From: SLNP01 sp964568875
GTDB lineage: Bacteria > Bacteroidota > Bacteroidia > Bacteroidales > VadinHA17
NCBI GenBank assembly: GCA_964568875.1
Contig: CAZMSH010000003.1
Span: 1-64,000 of the forward strand
DNA: 64,000 nt
Reading direction: 5' to 3'
Position numbers and translations under genes: made by a program. Of the stretch, positions 55,473 to 63,477 are shown piece after piece (within the stretch, counting starts at the first letter, position 1; each line of letters opens with the position of its first letter). The notes under the pieces are model-generated. The model was not told the origin of the DNA. It did no database searches and was given only the letters and a program-made list of their open reading frames with translations.

Positions 55473-56537
55473 TTAATAGATCAGCTCAGTTTTTAGTACC
55501 GTGTTTTCTCCTGTCAATGCATTTCTTACGTCATAGACAAGTTTGCCGGTGAAGGTTTTAGCCAATACGACACGTGTCACTGAATTAGCCGGGATGTTAA
55601 TTGAAGCAGGAGCTCCCTGCGGACCATTAACAAGTTGCCAGGGAATGTCTGTATGGTTTGTAATTTCGAAAAAGAGATTACGTCCGGTCTCATGGAACGG
55701 CTTTGATACTGTAATACTTTTATTGAAGAACTCATTAAGGAGAGACTCTTTTCCCGCAATCATGTCATCGAACCAGGCCACTGTTTCTCCTTTGAACATC
55801 GCTTCCTTAAGGCTGTCGTGTGTCCTTTCCCTGGCGAAAACAAGTGTCATTGGCCTGATTGCTTCTGGTTTGTTCATGAAGTAATCCTCGCTTATCAGTC
55901 CGTGTACGTCGCTGTTGGCTATAACAGCAAGGTTGTACTGTTTACAGAATTCCAGAACGAGCGGGTAGTATTCCGTGCTGTTGAAGAATTCGATGCCGTG
56001 TAACCAGCCTTTCTGCAACAGGGTTTTATGGATATCGTAGAGTTTGGGAATACCGTCGGGCTCCTGGTTTCTCCACCCCGGGTGGTTCCAGTGGATGAAG
56101 GCACCCTGGTTTATTGCTTCCTCAACAACCTCAAGGAAGTTATCCTTCCGGAGTTTTGAGGCATCTTCGATAAATAGTGCATTGAGGTGGCCCGGCGGCA
56201 TACTGCGTGTAATCTCGGTGCCATTGACAAGTATTATATTTCTCTCAGCTGCGTAATTACGTGCTATGTTCCAGGCTGCGTTGTAATCAACAGGAATGTA
56301 GTCTTTGTGAGGCAGGTATTCTATATGGTCAGTTATGGATAGTGCATCGAGTCCGTCCCGCCATGCTTCGTCAACTCTTACCGTGGGCCATACATTGCCA
56401 TCTGAGAATACAGTATGGGTATGGAAGTCGCATGTAAGCGTCACTCTTCCTTCAAGCTGCGGAAGGTTGTAAGTACGCCTCTGGGCCATCAATGGAAGCG
56501 TAGCAATAGCTGCAAGGATGAAAATTACTTTTCTCAT
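55473..56537 (-). CDS. secreted PHP-domain phosphoesterase
   Basis: This 354-residue protein has a signal peptide (MRKVIFILAAIATLPLMA before QRRTYN). The PHP metal site is visible: His39 and His41 in CDFHTHTVFSDG, Asp70-His71 in SITDHIEY, a further His in HWNHPGW and Asp-His in ANSDVHG. A C-terminal beta-domain (about 265-354) follows. It is similar to bacterial Sb-PDE-type PHP phosphodiesterases. The reaction is metal-dependent phosphoester hydrolysis in the periplasm; the natural substrate is unknown. It is on the minus strand, convergent with GH2, and 177 bases downstream of the POT-like transporter. Confidence 0.85.
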   Translation of the reverse strand: MRKVIFILAAIATLPLMAQRRTYNLPQLEGRVTLTCDFHTHTVFSDGNVWPTVRVDEAWRDGLDALSITDHIEYLPHKDYIPVDYNAAWNIARNYAAERNIILVNGTEITRSMPPGHLNALFIEDASKLRKDNFLEVVEEAINQGAFIHWNHPGWRNQEPDGIPKLYDIHKTLLQKGWLHGIEFFNSTEYYPLVLEFCKQYNLAVIANSDVHGLISEDYFMNKPEAIRPMTLVFARERTHDSLKEAMFKGETVAWFDDMIAGKESLLNEFFNKSITVSKPFHETGRNLFFEITNHTDIPWQLVNGPQGAPASINIPANSVTRVVLAKTFTGKLVYDVRNALTGENTVLKTELIY

Positions 56538-56714
56538 GGCTGAATATTTGAATGATCGGTTAAATATAGTAAAAAAGGGCAGCTGATTGAGAGTTAACAG
56601 AATTAACAGGATTCATAGAGTTTATTAAGTTAATCGATTATTCCCATGAGCCCTGGTCAGCTTAAACATATAAGTGCTCCTGGTTTCTTGTATTCATATA
56701 TCTATTCGAATTGG

Positions 56715-58136
56715 TTACTGTGATTTTGATCGTCTGATTATGAATTTGTCGTACAGGAATATAAGTATAGCTGCGCTGAGGGCCATGCTGCCGAAGAGTA
56801 TCCATATCTTTTGAGGATTGTAGCTGGTCCAGAGAAAGTTGGTCAGCTCAGCTGCGTTCATTCCGAAAAGTTCCTGAGCTTTTTCGTATAATTGAGTTTG
56901 TGTGAAGGTACCGGACAATTCCGGTAGTGAGAATCCGTTTTCGGTTGCTGCTCTGCGAAGCAGATAAAATTTATCGGCTATTGCTTCATATGGTTCACCT
57001 GACACCCATCCGGCTGCATAGTGACCTGCAGCGAAGGGCAGGAATGACGAACCCATATACAGACCTTTTTTGTCTGCCGGTGCTATTCTGCCTATGTATT
57101 CTGTATATTTTGGTGATGATGCCATTTCGCCTATTGCAAAGATCAGCACACCTGCAAGAACTATATACGGATTCCTGGTAAGGAACATAATAACAAGTCC
57201 GGCAGCCAGGATAACCGTACCGGTCATGATACTTGTCAGTGGTTTGAGTTTCATGCTCTGGGATGAGACATAAAGCTGAAGCACAATAATAAAGAACGCA
57301 TTCATACTCATTACAGTGACGGCGGTGATTGTACCTTCCTTAAATCCCAGCATCAGCGACAGTTTATCAAGGTCAACCCAATGGTCAAGAAATATCGGGA
57401 ACGAGTAGTAAAGTTGATTGAATGCTGTCCAGAAAACTGACATTATCAGAAGGAAAAGCACATATCTGAAGTCAGAAAGGGCTACCCAGATATTCCTGAA
57501 GGCATTGCCTATACTTTTCATCAGCTTTTCAGCAGATGGCTCCCTACCGGGTTCCCTGAAGAAGTAGAAAACGAAAATATAGTTAATGGCGATGGTTATC
57601 ATCGACATCAGAAATACATAGTTCCAGTTTATTTTGTAGAGAAAGCCTGCGATGAAGGGACCTATAAATCCACCGATATTAATAACCATATAGAATATGC
57701 CGAATCCTACTGACGAGGTTTCATTATCGGTGGTCTTGGCTATCATGCCGGTAATTACCGGTTTGAAGAGAGCCCCTGCTACTGCCAGAAATATATATGA
57801 GGCGAAGACAAGTTCGAAGGTATCAAAATAGCCAACCATAAAGTAACCTGCAACGTACATTGTAAATGAGAGGATCAGCACTTTTTTGAAACCGACGCGG
57901 TCGGCAATGGCTCCGGTAATAAGAGGCAGAAAGTAGAGCAACATTGTGCCGGTACCCATAATTATTCCCTTTTGTGCCTGCGTGAAACCTAGAGCTCCTG
58001 TATCTTTTGAAAGGGTAAGGTAGAGAGCAAATGCATTGTAAAAACCATACCATGCCCATCTCTCAAATAGTTCCATGAAATTTGAGATCCAGAATGCTGC
58101 CGGGAACTTCCTGATCACTGATTTTAGGTTACTCAT
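56715..58136 (-). CDS. POT/MFS family transporter (peptide-transporter-like)
   Basis: This 473-residue membrane protein has about 12 helices. The start of helix 1 has NFMELFERWAWYGFYNAF, a close variant of the POT signature ExxERFxYY used for proton coupling, and FLPLITGAIADRVGFKKVL is the MFS loop 2-3 motif. The rest is more divergent than true di/tripeptide transporters, so peptide specificity is not assured. It may import amino acids or small peptides. The start at 58136 gives a canonical N-terminus. It lies 73 bases downstream of the zincin gene on the same strand. Confidence 0.83.
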   Translation of the reverse strand: MSNLKSVIRKFPAAFWISNFMELFERWAWYGFYNAFALYLTLSKDTGALGFTQAQKGIIMGTGTMLLYFLPLITGAIADRVGFKKVLILSFTMYVAGYFMVGYFDTFELVFASYIFLAVAGALFKPVITGMIAKTTDNETSSVGFGIFYMVINIGGFIGPFIAGFLYKINWNYVFLMSMITIAINYIFVFYFFREPGREPSAEKLMKSIGNAFRNIWVALSDFRYVLFLLIMSVFWTAFNQLYYSFPIFLDHWVDLDKLSLMLGFKEGTITAVTVMSMNAFFIIVLQLYVSSQSMKLKPLTSIMTGTVILAAGLVIMFLTRNPYIVLAGVLIFAIGEMASSPKYTEYIGRIAPADKKGLYMGSSFLPFAAGHYAAGWVSGEPYEAIADKFYLLRRAATENGFSLPELSGTFTQTQLYEKAQELFGMNAAELTNFLWTSYNPQKIWILFGSMALSAAILIFLYDKFIIRRSKSQ

Positions 58137-58209
58137 CTTTTTATGTTTTGTTAGTTGTTAATAATTCTGTTATTGTAATAATCATCACAAGTTATTATAG
58201 TGTCTTATA

Positions 58210-58854
58210 TTACTGCCTGGTGTCCTTATTGAATCTGGTGTCTTCATAGAAATATGCAACTTTTTCGTCAGCATCGTCCCATGTGAGAATCCGTTTATCC
58301 CTGTTGGTATAATAGAATGCAACCATGGCAAAATCGCCGGCACACATGGTAGTATGTGCCAGCAGAGTAAGTGAAAGAGCCCATTGCCATTGCATTGGTA
58401 CGTAAAACAATGACAGGATAAGTCCTGTGGTTATTACAGAGAAAGGAAAGATTGCAATAATGATAAATTGCACTGGTTCAACTACATGTCTGTGAGCCGT
58501 AACATAGACCACAAAATTTCTTACATCGGCGCCTATTCTGATATCCTTACCTCCAAGGAGCCGGAATATTAAAATATGCAGAGCTTCATGCAGCGGTATC
58601 AGCATTATTGGAAACAGGATAAGTCCTGTCAATGACCACGGCAGCATTTGGAGAAAAGGCTGGCCGGCAGCTGTAACTGTTCTAAATAATATTACCCAAA
58701 TCAAGGTAGCCATGGTGAGCAGAAACAGTAGCAAAACTACCGGGTTCCTGATTTTTAACCGTGAGATGACGAATTCAGCAACCTCACTGTATCTGATGCT
58801 TACAATAAGTTTGTAACGTTCACTTGAAGCTATTTCATCGGGGGTGAATTTCAT
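58210..58854 (-). CDS. DUF3267-like membrane zincin
   Basis: This 214-residue integral membrane protein has about four hydrophobic segments. HEALH (His89, Glu90, His93) lies in the second or third helix at PLHEALHILIFRLLGG, the zinc motif of the DUF3267 putative site-2-like peptidases, followed by a GADVRNFVVYVTA region also seen in this family. A third zinc ligand cannot be assigned with certainty. It may be an intramembrane or membrane-surface metallopeptidase; the substrate is unknown. Its promoter is one of the best in the window (58878-58908). Confidence 0.8.
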   Translation of the reverse strand: MKFTPDEIASSERYKLIVSIRYSEVAEFVISRLKIRNPVVLLLFLLTMATLIWVILFRTVTAAGQPFLQMLPWSLTGLILFPIMLIPLHEALHILIFRLLGGKDIRIGADVRNFVVYVTAHRHVVEPVQFIIIAIFPFSVITTGLILSLFYVPMQWQWALSLTLLAHTTMCAGDFAMVAFYYTNRDKRILTWDDADEKVAYFYEDTRFNKDTRQ

Positions 58855-58877
58855 TCACATAATATTTTGAATGGGCA

Positions 58878-58908
58878 CAAATTTAGCTTTTAAGGGTCGT
58901 ATTTTCAA
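58878..58908 (-). promoter_or_regulatory. promoter of zincin gene
   Basis: On the minus strand TTG (58906-58908), a 20-base spacer and TAAATTTG (58878-58885) match the consensus fully. Transcription should start near 58871, 17 bases before the ATG at 58854. Confidence 0.65.
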
Positions 58909-58968
58909 CAGATCGTGAAACAACTTAAAGAATGGCACGTTTTTGGAGGCGGTATGCGGTACCGGGAA

Positions 58969-59017
58969 CCTGATACCTGATACCCGATACCTGATACCCG
59001 ATACCTGATACCCGATA
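58969..59017. repeat. seven tandem CCYGATA heptamers
   Basis: Seven exact-period units alternate CCTGATA and CCCGATA: CCTGATA (58969, 58976, 58990, 59004) and CCCGATA (58983, 58997, 59011). Degenerate units in the same phase (GGCGGTA, TGCGGTA, CCGGGAA) precede them from about 58948. The array lies between the divergent zincin and DUF4294 genes. Confidence 0.92.
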
Positions 59018-59071
59018 TTATCTGTATCATGTTTTGGGGGTTGTTTATGGGTTTATGTGTAATTTTGTATT

Positions 59072-59680
59072 GTGAGAAAGGAGTTTACCATACTGTTACT
59101 ATTAGGTGCCATTACGGTTGCTACGGGCCAGGATACTAACTGGATAAAGGTTGATACTGCAGGGAGGTATCATCTTTTACAGATTGTTGATCGTGATGGA
59201 GAGAGACTTCCTGAGATAGAGCTTGAAGATGTTGTTGTGGTGGGCCGACGCTCTCTGGGTGAAAGATTTCAGGCATGGCGCTATCAGAGGCTTGTCTACA
59301 ATGTAAAGAGGGTTTATCCCTACAGCCTGATGGTACGTATACGATACATGGAGGTGAACAGGGAACTGGAGCTGCTACCTGATGATAAGAAAAGGAAGGA
59401 GTATCTTAAGCAGCTTGAAAAGGACCTTCTGAATGAATTTGAGGATGATATGAGGAGGATGACCATTACTCAGGGCAGGATACTCATAAAACTGATTGAC
59501 AGAGAAACGAGCAACTCGTCATATGATCTTATACGTGAATACCGAAGTGTAATTACGGCTACATTCTGGCAGGGAATAGCAAGGATATTCGGGTCAAATC
59601 TCAAATCAAAATACGATCCGGATGGAGAAGATTATCTTATTGAGCGGATAATCAGGGAGATAGAGATGGGGAGACTCTGA
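59072..59680 (+). CDS. DUF4294 family exported protein
   Basis: This 202-residue protein starts with GTG at 59072; the upstream in-frame codons run into a stop at 59060, so no other start is available. The N-terminus is a signal peptide (to about residue 20, GAITVATGQ). The conserved core includes LEDVVVVGRR, RVYPYSLMVRIRYMEVN and GRILIKLIDRET, as in DUF4294, a Bacteroidetes family without known function. A TAATTTTG box at 59060-59067 is only 4 bases before the GTG, suggesting a leaderless or nearly leaderless mRNA. Confidence 0.82.
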   Translation: MRKEFTILLLLGAITVATGQDTNWIKVDTAGRYHLLQIVDRDGERLPEIELEDVVVVGRRSLGERFQAWRYQRLVYNVKRVYPYSLMVRIRYMEVNRELELLPDDKKRKEYLKQLEKDLLNEFEDDMRRMTITQGRILIKLIDRETSNSSYDLIREYRSVITATFWQGIARIFGSNLKSKYDPDGEDYLIERIIREIEMGRL

Positions 59681-59690
59681 TGATTTAAGA

Positions 59691-59748
59691 TTGCTCCCGT
59701 TGGTCGCGAGCTCGGCAAAAGCCTCGGTTTACGATTTACGATTTACGA
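59691..59748 (+). repeat. composite intergenic repeat, copy A
   Basis: The blocks in order are TTGCTCCC (59691-59698), GGTCGCGAGCTC (59702-59713), a short GGC-AAAA-GCC hairpin, CTCGGTTT (59723-59730), then three TTTACGA heptamers (59728-59748). The same blocks in the same order occur in inverse orientation at 61806-61876. The heptamers run into the elbB stop codon (59743-59745). Confidence 0.85.
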
Positions 59749-60390
59749 TTTCATCTTAATAAGTTCTTTTACGAGGAGGTCGGCGCCGTCGGCTATGTCT
59801 GAAACTCTTGCGTCATTCATGTAGCAAGGTGTTGAGACTATCTTGTTTTTTGTGTCGACAACCACCTGTTTGTTCGCTGTTGTTTTGTTTTTACCTCCCA
59901 GTTTTGATACTTCGTCATCGTATCGGTTATCACTTCCCAGGGTGACTTCGGCTCCACTTATAAGAGCCGCGATCACTATTGGTGAAATACATAAAGCACC
60001 TATTGGTTTTCGTGCCTTGTGTGTCTCTTTGACTGCCTGCTCAACTACCTTGTCTATCCGCATATCGGTTCCGTCAAAGGCATAGGAGCTGAGATTTTTT
60101 GCTACGCCGAAGCCGCCGGGAAAGATCAGTCCGTCAAAATCAGACTGTTTATATTCTGAAAGTGGTTTGATATTTCCTCGTGCGATACGGGCAGACTCGA
60201 CAAGTACGTTTCTTGCTTCATCCATCTCTTCACCGGTAATATGATTCAATACATGATGTTGCATAATATTTGGAGCGAAAATCTGATAGTCGCATCCGTG
60301 ACGGTCGATGGCAAGCATCGTCAGTGTCGCTTCGTGTATCTCGGCTCCGTCATATACACCACATCCCGATAGTACAATTGCAAATTTCAT
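59743..60390 (-). CDS. elbB: glyoxalase ElbB (DJ-1/PfpI superfamily)
   Basis: This 215-residue cytoplasmic protein matches ElbB along its length: VLSGCGVYDGAEIHEA at the N-terminus, FAPNIMQHHVLNHITGEE and the nucleophile elbow GALCISP with Cys134. The family is a DJ-1/PfpI-like glyoxalase, historically tied to isoprenoid biosynthesis. The stop codon and last codon (TCG TAA) lie inside the heptamer array of repeat copy A, so the repeat has grown into or against the gene end. It is divergent from thpR. Confidence 0.94.
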   Translation of the reverse strand: MKFAIVLSGCGVYDGAEIHEATLTMLAIDRHGCDYQIFAPNIMQHHVLNHITGEEMDEARNVLVESARIARGNIKPLSEYKQSDFDGLIFPGGFGVAKNLSSYAFDGTDMRIDKVVEQAVKETHKARKPIGALCISPIVIAALISGAEVTLGSDNRYDDEVSKLGGKNKTTANKQVVVDTKNKIVSTPCYMNDARVSDIADGADLLVKELIKMKS

Positions 60391-60432
60391 GGTTATCCGG
60401 TTTTTATACTTACTCGTTAATAAAATCTCCTA

Positions 60433-60465
60433 TTGGTTTCTGCAGAACAAAATACACTATTTTTG
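60433..60465 (+). promoter_or_regulatory. candidate thpR promoter
   Basis: TATTTTTG (60458-60465) is an exact -7 box. A TTG at 60433-60435 is 22 bases upstream, slightly longer than the usual spacer. Predicted start near 60471 supports the ATG at 60520. Confidence 0.45.
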
Positions 60466-60519
60466 TCAAAAGACCAAAGCCGGTGCATATCAGGCTGTCA
60501 GCCACGAGTATATGAAGAC

Positions 60520-61083
60520 ATGACAAAAAGGACATTCATTGCCATTGATATTTATCCTGATGAGTATCTGTCAAATGCGATAAAAAATATTCGCAATCAT
60601 TTTGATGCTGAGAGTATAAGGTGGGTCACTCTTGATCCTGCTCACATTACCCTGGCTTTTCTGGGCGACACAACCACAGAGCAGATCATGTTTGTCAAAA
60701 GGGTGCTAAAAGAGAGATTGTTTTGCTTCGGTGAGTTTGACATTGAGGTAGCCGGAGCCGGGTATTTCGGCAAAAGACATGATCCGAAGGTGCTATGGCT
60801 CGGAATAGTTGCAAATGATAAACTGGCAAGACTGCACACAACTGTGGAAGCTATTATCGTGGAAGCCGGCCTGGTTGCTGACAACAAGCCTTTCAGGCCT
60901 CATCTGACTCTTGGCAGGTTCAGGAATTATACCGGAAAAAGCAGAATTGAAAAATTACCTGCGATTTTAGGGGAAGCAACTCTTATGAAAAGATTAATAA
61001 ATGAGCTGGTATTTTACGAGAGCATGCTGAAACCCGAAGGTCCTGTCTATAAACCCATTGAAAAGGTTTCTCTTTCATGGTGA
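60520..61083 (+). CDS. thpR: RNA 2',3'-cyclic phosphodiesterase
   Basis: This 188-residue 2H phosphoesterase has both HxTx motifs: HITL in DPAHITLAFLGDT (residues about 44-56) and HLTL in FRPHLTLGRF (about 125-134). The N-terminus KRTFIAIDIYPDEYL fits the LigT/ThpR family. It opens 2',3'-cyclic phosphates on RNA and was first known as a 2'-5' RNA ligase. The frame is open back to 60433, but the ATG at 60520 gives the family start and follows the promoter. It converges with the sugar-transferase gene, whose stop is 1 base away. Confidence 0.92.
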   Translation: MTKRTFIAIDIYPDEYLSNAIKNIRNHFDAESIRWVTLDPAHITLAFLGDTTTEQIMFVKRVLKERLFCFGEFDIEVAGAGYFGKRHDPKVLWLGIVANDKLARLHTTVEAIIVEAGLVADNKPFRPHLTLGRFRNYTGKSRIEKLPAILGEATLMKRLINELVFYESMLKPEGPVYKPIEKVSLSW

Positions 61084-61752
61084 TTATTTGCGTCTTCCAC
61101 GGATAAGCAAAAGAAATGTCTGCCATATTATAAATGCATCCTTACGGAGAGAGGGAGCCCTGACATAATCGAGTTCGTATTTGATTCTTTCTGTCATTTG
61201 CTCAATGTCTGAGGCATATCCGTATACCACCTGGCCTGTACATGTGACACCTGGTTTGAAATTAAGCAGAAGGTCGACCTCTTCATTTTCCTTTCTGAGG
61301 AGATCGAGGTAGTATTGGCGCTCAGGCCGGGGACCGACAACAGACATTTCCCCCTTCAGTACATTTATGAAGTTAGGTATTTCATCGAGCTTATGCCTTC
61401 GCATGAACCGCCCAACCGGTGTTACTCTGGGATCGTTGGGACTGGAGAGCATTGGTCCGTTGGTCTCCGCATCCTGCTTCATCGTGCGGAACTTTAGCAG
61501 TGTAAATGGCTTCCCGTTGCGTCCTGTCCTTTCCTGGCGGAAGATGACAGGTCCCTTATCGTACAGCTTTATCAGAAGGGCCAGTATTATAAAGACCGGA
61601 AGAGTAATGGCAAGTGTGATGAGTGAAAATACGATATCAGCAGTTCTTTTGATAAGCTGTTGCCAGGGATTAAGTCTCTTAACCTGAATTGAAAGGTCAC
61701 ATGGTTTCTTCCCGGTGTTGTCAGGTATATTTTTAGCAGGGGCTGGTTTCAA
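61084..61752 (-). CDS. polyprenyl-phosphate sugar-1-phosphate transferase (bacterial sugar transferase)
   Basis: This 222-residue monotopic membrane enzyme has one hydrophobic segment (about 35-58) followed by the PF02397 catalytic region: KGPVIFRQERTGRNGKPF, LLKFRTMKQDAE, HKLDEIPNFINVLKGEMS and VVGPRPERQYY. These are the initiating phosphoglycosyl transferases of capsule, O-antigen or glycan synthesis. It is short and without the long N-terminal domain of WbaP, so it is the PglC/WecP-like size class. No other polysaccharide-synthesis genes are near. A -7 box at 61790-61797 lies 38 bases upstream of the ATG. Confidence 0.92.
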   Translation of the reverse strand: MKPAPAKNIPDNTGKKPCDLSIQVKRLNPWQQLIKRTADIVFSLITLAITLPVFIILALLIKLYDKGPVIFRQERTGRNGKPFTLLKFRTMKQDAETNGPMLSSPNDPRVTPVGRFMRRHKLDEIPNFINVLKGEMSVVGPRPERQYYLDLLRKENEEVDLLLNFKPGVTCTGQVVYGYASDIEQMTERIKYELDYVRAPSLRKDAFIIWQTFLLLIRGRRK

Positions 61753-61789
61753 ACAGGTGATCTTTAATGAAAAAAGGTTTATTGAGAGG

Positions 61790-61797
61790 CAAAGATA
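61790..61797 (-). promoter_or_regulatory. -7 box of sugar-transferase gene
   Basis: On the minus strand TATCTTTG matches TAnnTTTG. The heptamer array of repeat copy B starts 9 bases upstream and takes the place of the -33 element; no TTG is found. Confidence 0.4.
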
Positions 61798-61805
61798 GTT
61801 AAAAA

Positions 61806-61885
61806 CGGTAAACGGTGAACGGTAAACGAAACCGAGGCCGGCGATAGCCGGGTGAGCTCGCGACCGAAGGGAGCAAAACGGTGAA
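61806..61885 (-). repeat. composite intergenic repeat, copy B
   Basis: In minus-strand reading: TTGCTCCC (61869-61876), GGTCGCGAGCTC (61854-61865), a CCGGC-TATC-GCCGG hairpin, CTCGGTTT (61829-61836), then heptamers TTTACCG, TTCACCG, TTTACCG (61806-61826). A further CGGTGAA lies at 61879-61885 beyond the first block. It shares all three blocks with copy A but has a longer hairpin and different heptamers. Confidence 0.85.
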
Positions 61886-61970
61886 GGGCCAAATACTTAC
61901 TCATGACCTAACGGGATTAAACCAGTTCCCTGTTCACGGCTCCACGTATACCTCCCTTCTTTTTTTTTGT

Positions 61971-61978
61971 TATTTTTG
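61971..61978 (+). promoter_or_regulatory. -7 box of pcm
   Basis: TATTTTTG matches TAnnTTTG and lies 22 bases before the ATG at 62001, after a T9-10 run. It supports the short start over the longer open frame from 61881. Confidence 0.4.
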
Positions 61979-62000
61979 GACGTTTTTATTTTATACACAG

Positions 62001-62660
62001 ATGCGTTTTACTGATTCATTTGAAGCCCGCGGAAAGAGGAAGAAGCTTGTTGAGGAGATAAGGAGCAAAGGTATTACTGATGAGAGGGTTCTTGCGGCTA
62101 TTGACAAGATACCGCGTCACTATTTCATGGATCCGGCGTTTCTGAATCATGCGTATCAGGACAAGGCATTTCCGATAAGCTCAGGACAGACGATCTCACA
62201 GCCCTATACGGTTGCTTTCCAAACTCAGTTGCTGAATGTTGAAAGAAACAGTAAAATACTTGAGATAGGTACTGGTTCAGGGTATCAGGCTGCAATCCTG
62301 GTAGAAATGGGAGCCAGGGTATTCACCATTGAAAGACAGCGTGATTTATATCAGAAGGCGAGAAAGATGATGTCGGCCCTGGGATATGAAGCCAGCTTCT
62401 TCTTCGGGGACGGTTACCTCGGGAAACCGGCCTACAGCCCTTATGATGGCATTCTTCTTACAGCTGCTGCAGATTCGGTGCCTGAGACACTTCTCAGCCA
62501 GCTGGCCATCGGAGGTCGGCTTGTTGCACCGGTGGGCAACAAGGTTTCGCAGGAGATGACCCTGGTTGTCAGGAGAGGAGAGGAGGATTTTGAATACAGC
62601 AGGCACGGCTATTTCGCATTTGTTCCGATGTTGCCGGGTGTGGTAAATGATAAAAAGTAA
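62001..62660 (+). CDS. pcm: protein-L-isoaspartate O-methyltransferase
   Basis: This 219-residue SAM-dependent methylase repairs isoaspartyl residues in aged proteins. The family blocks are IPRHYFMDP, AFPISSGQTISQPYTVA (substrate loop), the SAM motif ILEIGTGSGYQAAIL and FFGDGYLG. The frame opens at 61881, but the extra 40 residues overlap repeat copy B and the promoter, so the ATG at 62001 is chosen. The stop is 6 bases before the MBL hydrolase gene, so they form an operon. Confidence 0.94.
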   Translation: MRFTDSFEARGKRKKLVEEIRSKGITDERVLAAIDKIPRHYFMDPAFLNHAYQDKAFPISSGQTISQPYTVAFQTQLLNVERNSKILEIGTGSGYQAAILVEMGARVFTIERQRDLYQKARKMMSALGYEASFFFGDGYLGKPAYSPYDGILLTAAADSVPETLLSQLAIGGRLVAPVGNKVSQEMTLVVRRGEEDFEYSRHGYFAFVPMLPGVVNDKK

Positions 62661-62666
62661 GATAAG

Positions 62667-63302
62667 ATGAAGATACACAGGTTTGTTTTTTCCCCTATCA
62701 GTGTCAATACTTATGTTGTGGCAGCCGATAACGGGGAGTGTGCTGTAATAGACTGCGGATGTTACGATGATACTGAATTTTCGAGGCTTACAGAATTTTT
62801 TGAAGAGGAAGGACTCAAACCTGTGTTGCTGTTAAATACACACTGTCATCTCGATCATATTTTTGGAAACGGCAGGATGCTGATGAAGTACGGTCTTACT
62901 GCCAAAGCATGCATGAATGAAGAAGATAACAGGAAGAATGCTCCCATGCACGCAATGTTGTATGGTATGGAGATGGAAGCTCCTCCAGAAATCGGCGAAC
63001 ATATAGGCGATGGAGAGAAAGTGACTTTCGCAGATATCACTTTGGAAGCTATTTATGTTCCGGGACATACTGCCGGGAGCATATCATGGTATTGCGTTGA
63101 TGAGGCCTGCATTTTTACAGGAGATGCTCTTTTTGCCGGAGGTATTGGAAGAAGTGATCTTCCCGGCGGCAATCACGAACAGCTTCTAAGGAACATAAGA
63201 GAAAGGCTGCTTACCCTTCCGCCGGAAACAGTAATATATCCAGGCCATGGTGAGTTTTCAACCATTGGCGATGAGAAGCACAGTAATCCCTGGTTGTCTT
63301 AG
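62667..63302 (+). CDS. MBL-fold hydrolase (glyoxalase II-like)
   Basis: This 211-residue metallo-beta-lactamase-fold enzyme has the metal motif THCHLDHIFG (His59, His61, Asp63, His64), then PGHTAGSIS, FTGDALFAGGIGRSDLPGG and YPGHGEFSTIGDEKHSNPWL. The last block is typical of small bacterial hydroxyacylglutathione-hydrolase-like proteins. The thioester substrate is not known, as many Bacteroidetes lack glutathione. It is translated 6 bases after pcm. Confidence 0.9.
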   Translation: MKIHRFVFSPISVNTYVVAADNGECAVIDCGCYDDTEFSRLTEFFEEEGLKPVLLLNTHCHLDHIFGNGRMLMKYGLTAKACMNEEDNRKNAPMHAMLYGMEMEAPPEIGEHIGDGEKVTFADITLEAIYVPGHTAGSISWYCVDEACIFTGDALFAGGIGRSDLPGGNHEQLLRNIRERLLTLPPETVIYPGHGEFSTIGDEKHSNPWLS

Positions 63303-63477
63303 TAATAATATTCATTGAATGTAAAGCAAAAGAGATGATAAGGCAAGTGATGTCACGGATGTTAATAATTGTTTTTATTATGCTTGTCTCATTTTGAATG
63401 CAATATGTTATTGTTAAATTTCGGCCGGATATAGAACAGTTTTATATTTATGATGGTTTAATGTACAAAAGGATACA

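Noticed and set aside
61881..62000. N-terminal extension of Pcm
   Set aside because: It overlaps repeat copy B and lies upstream of the -7 box at 61971; the family start is MRFTDSFEARG at 62001.
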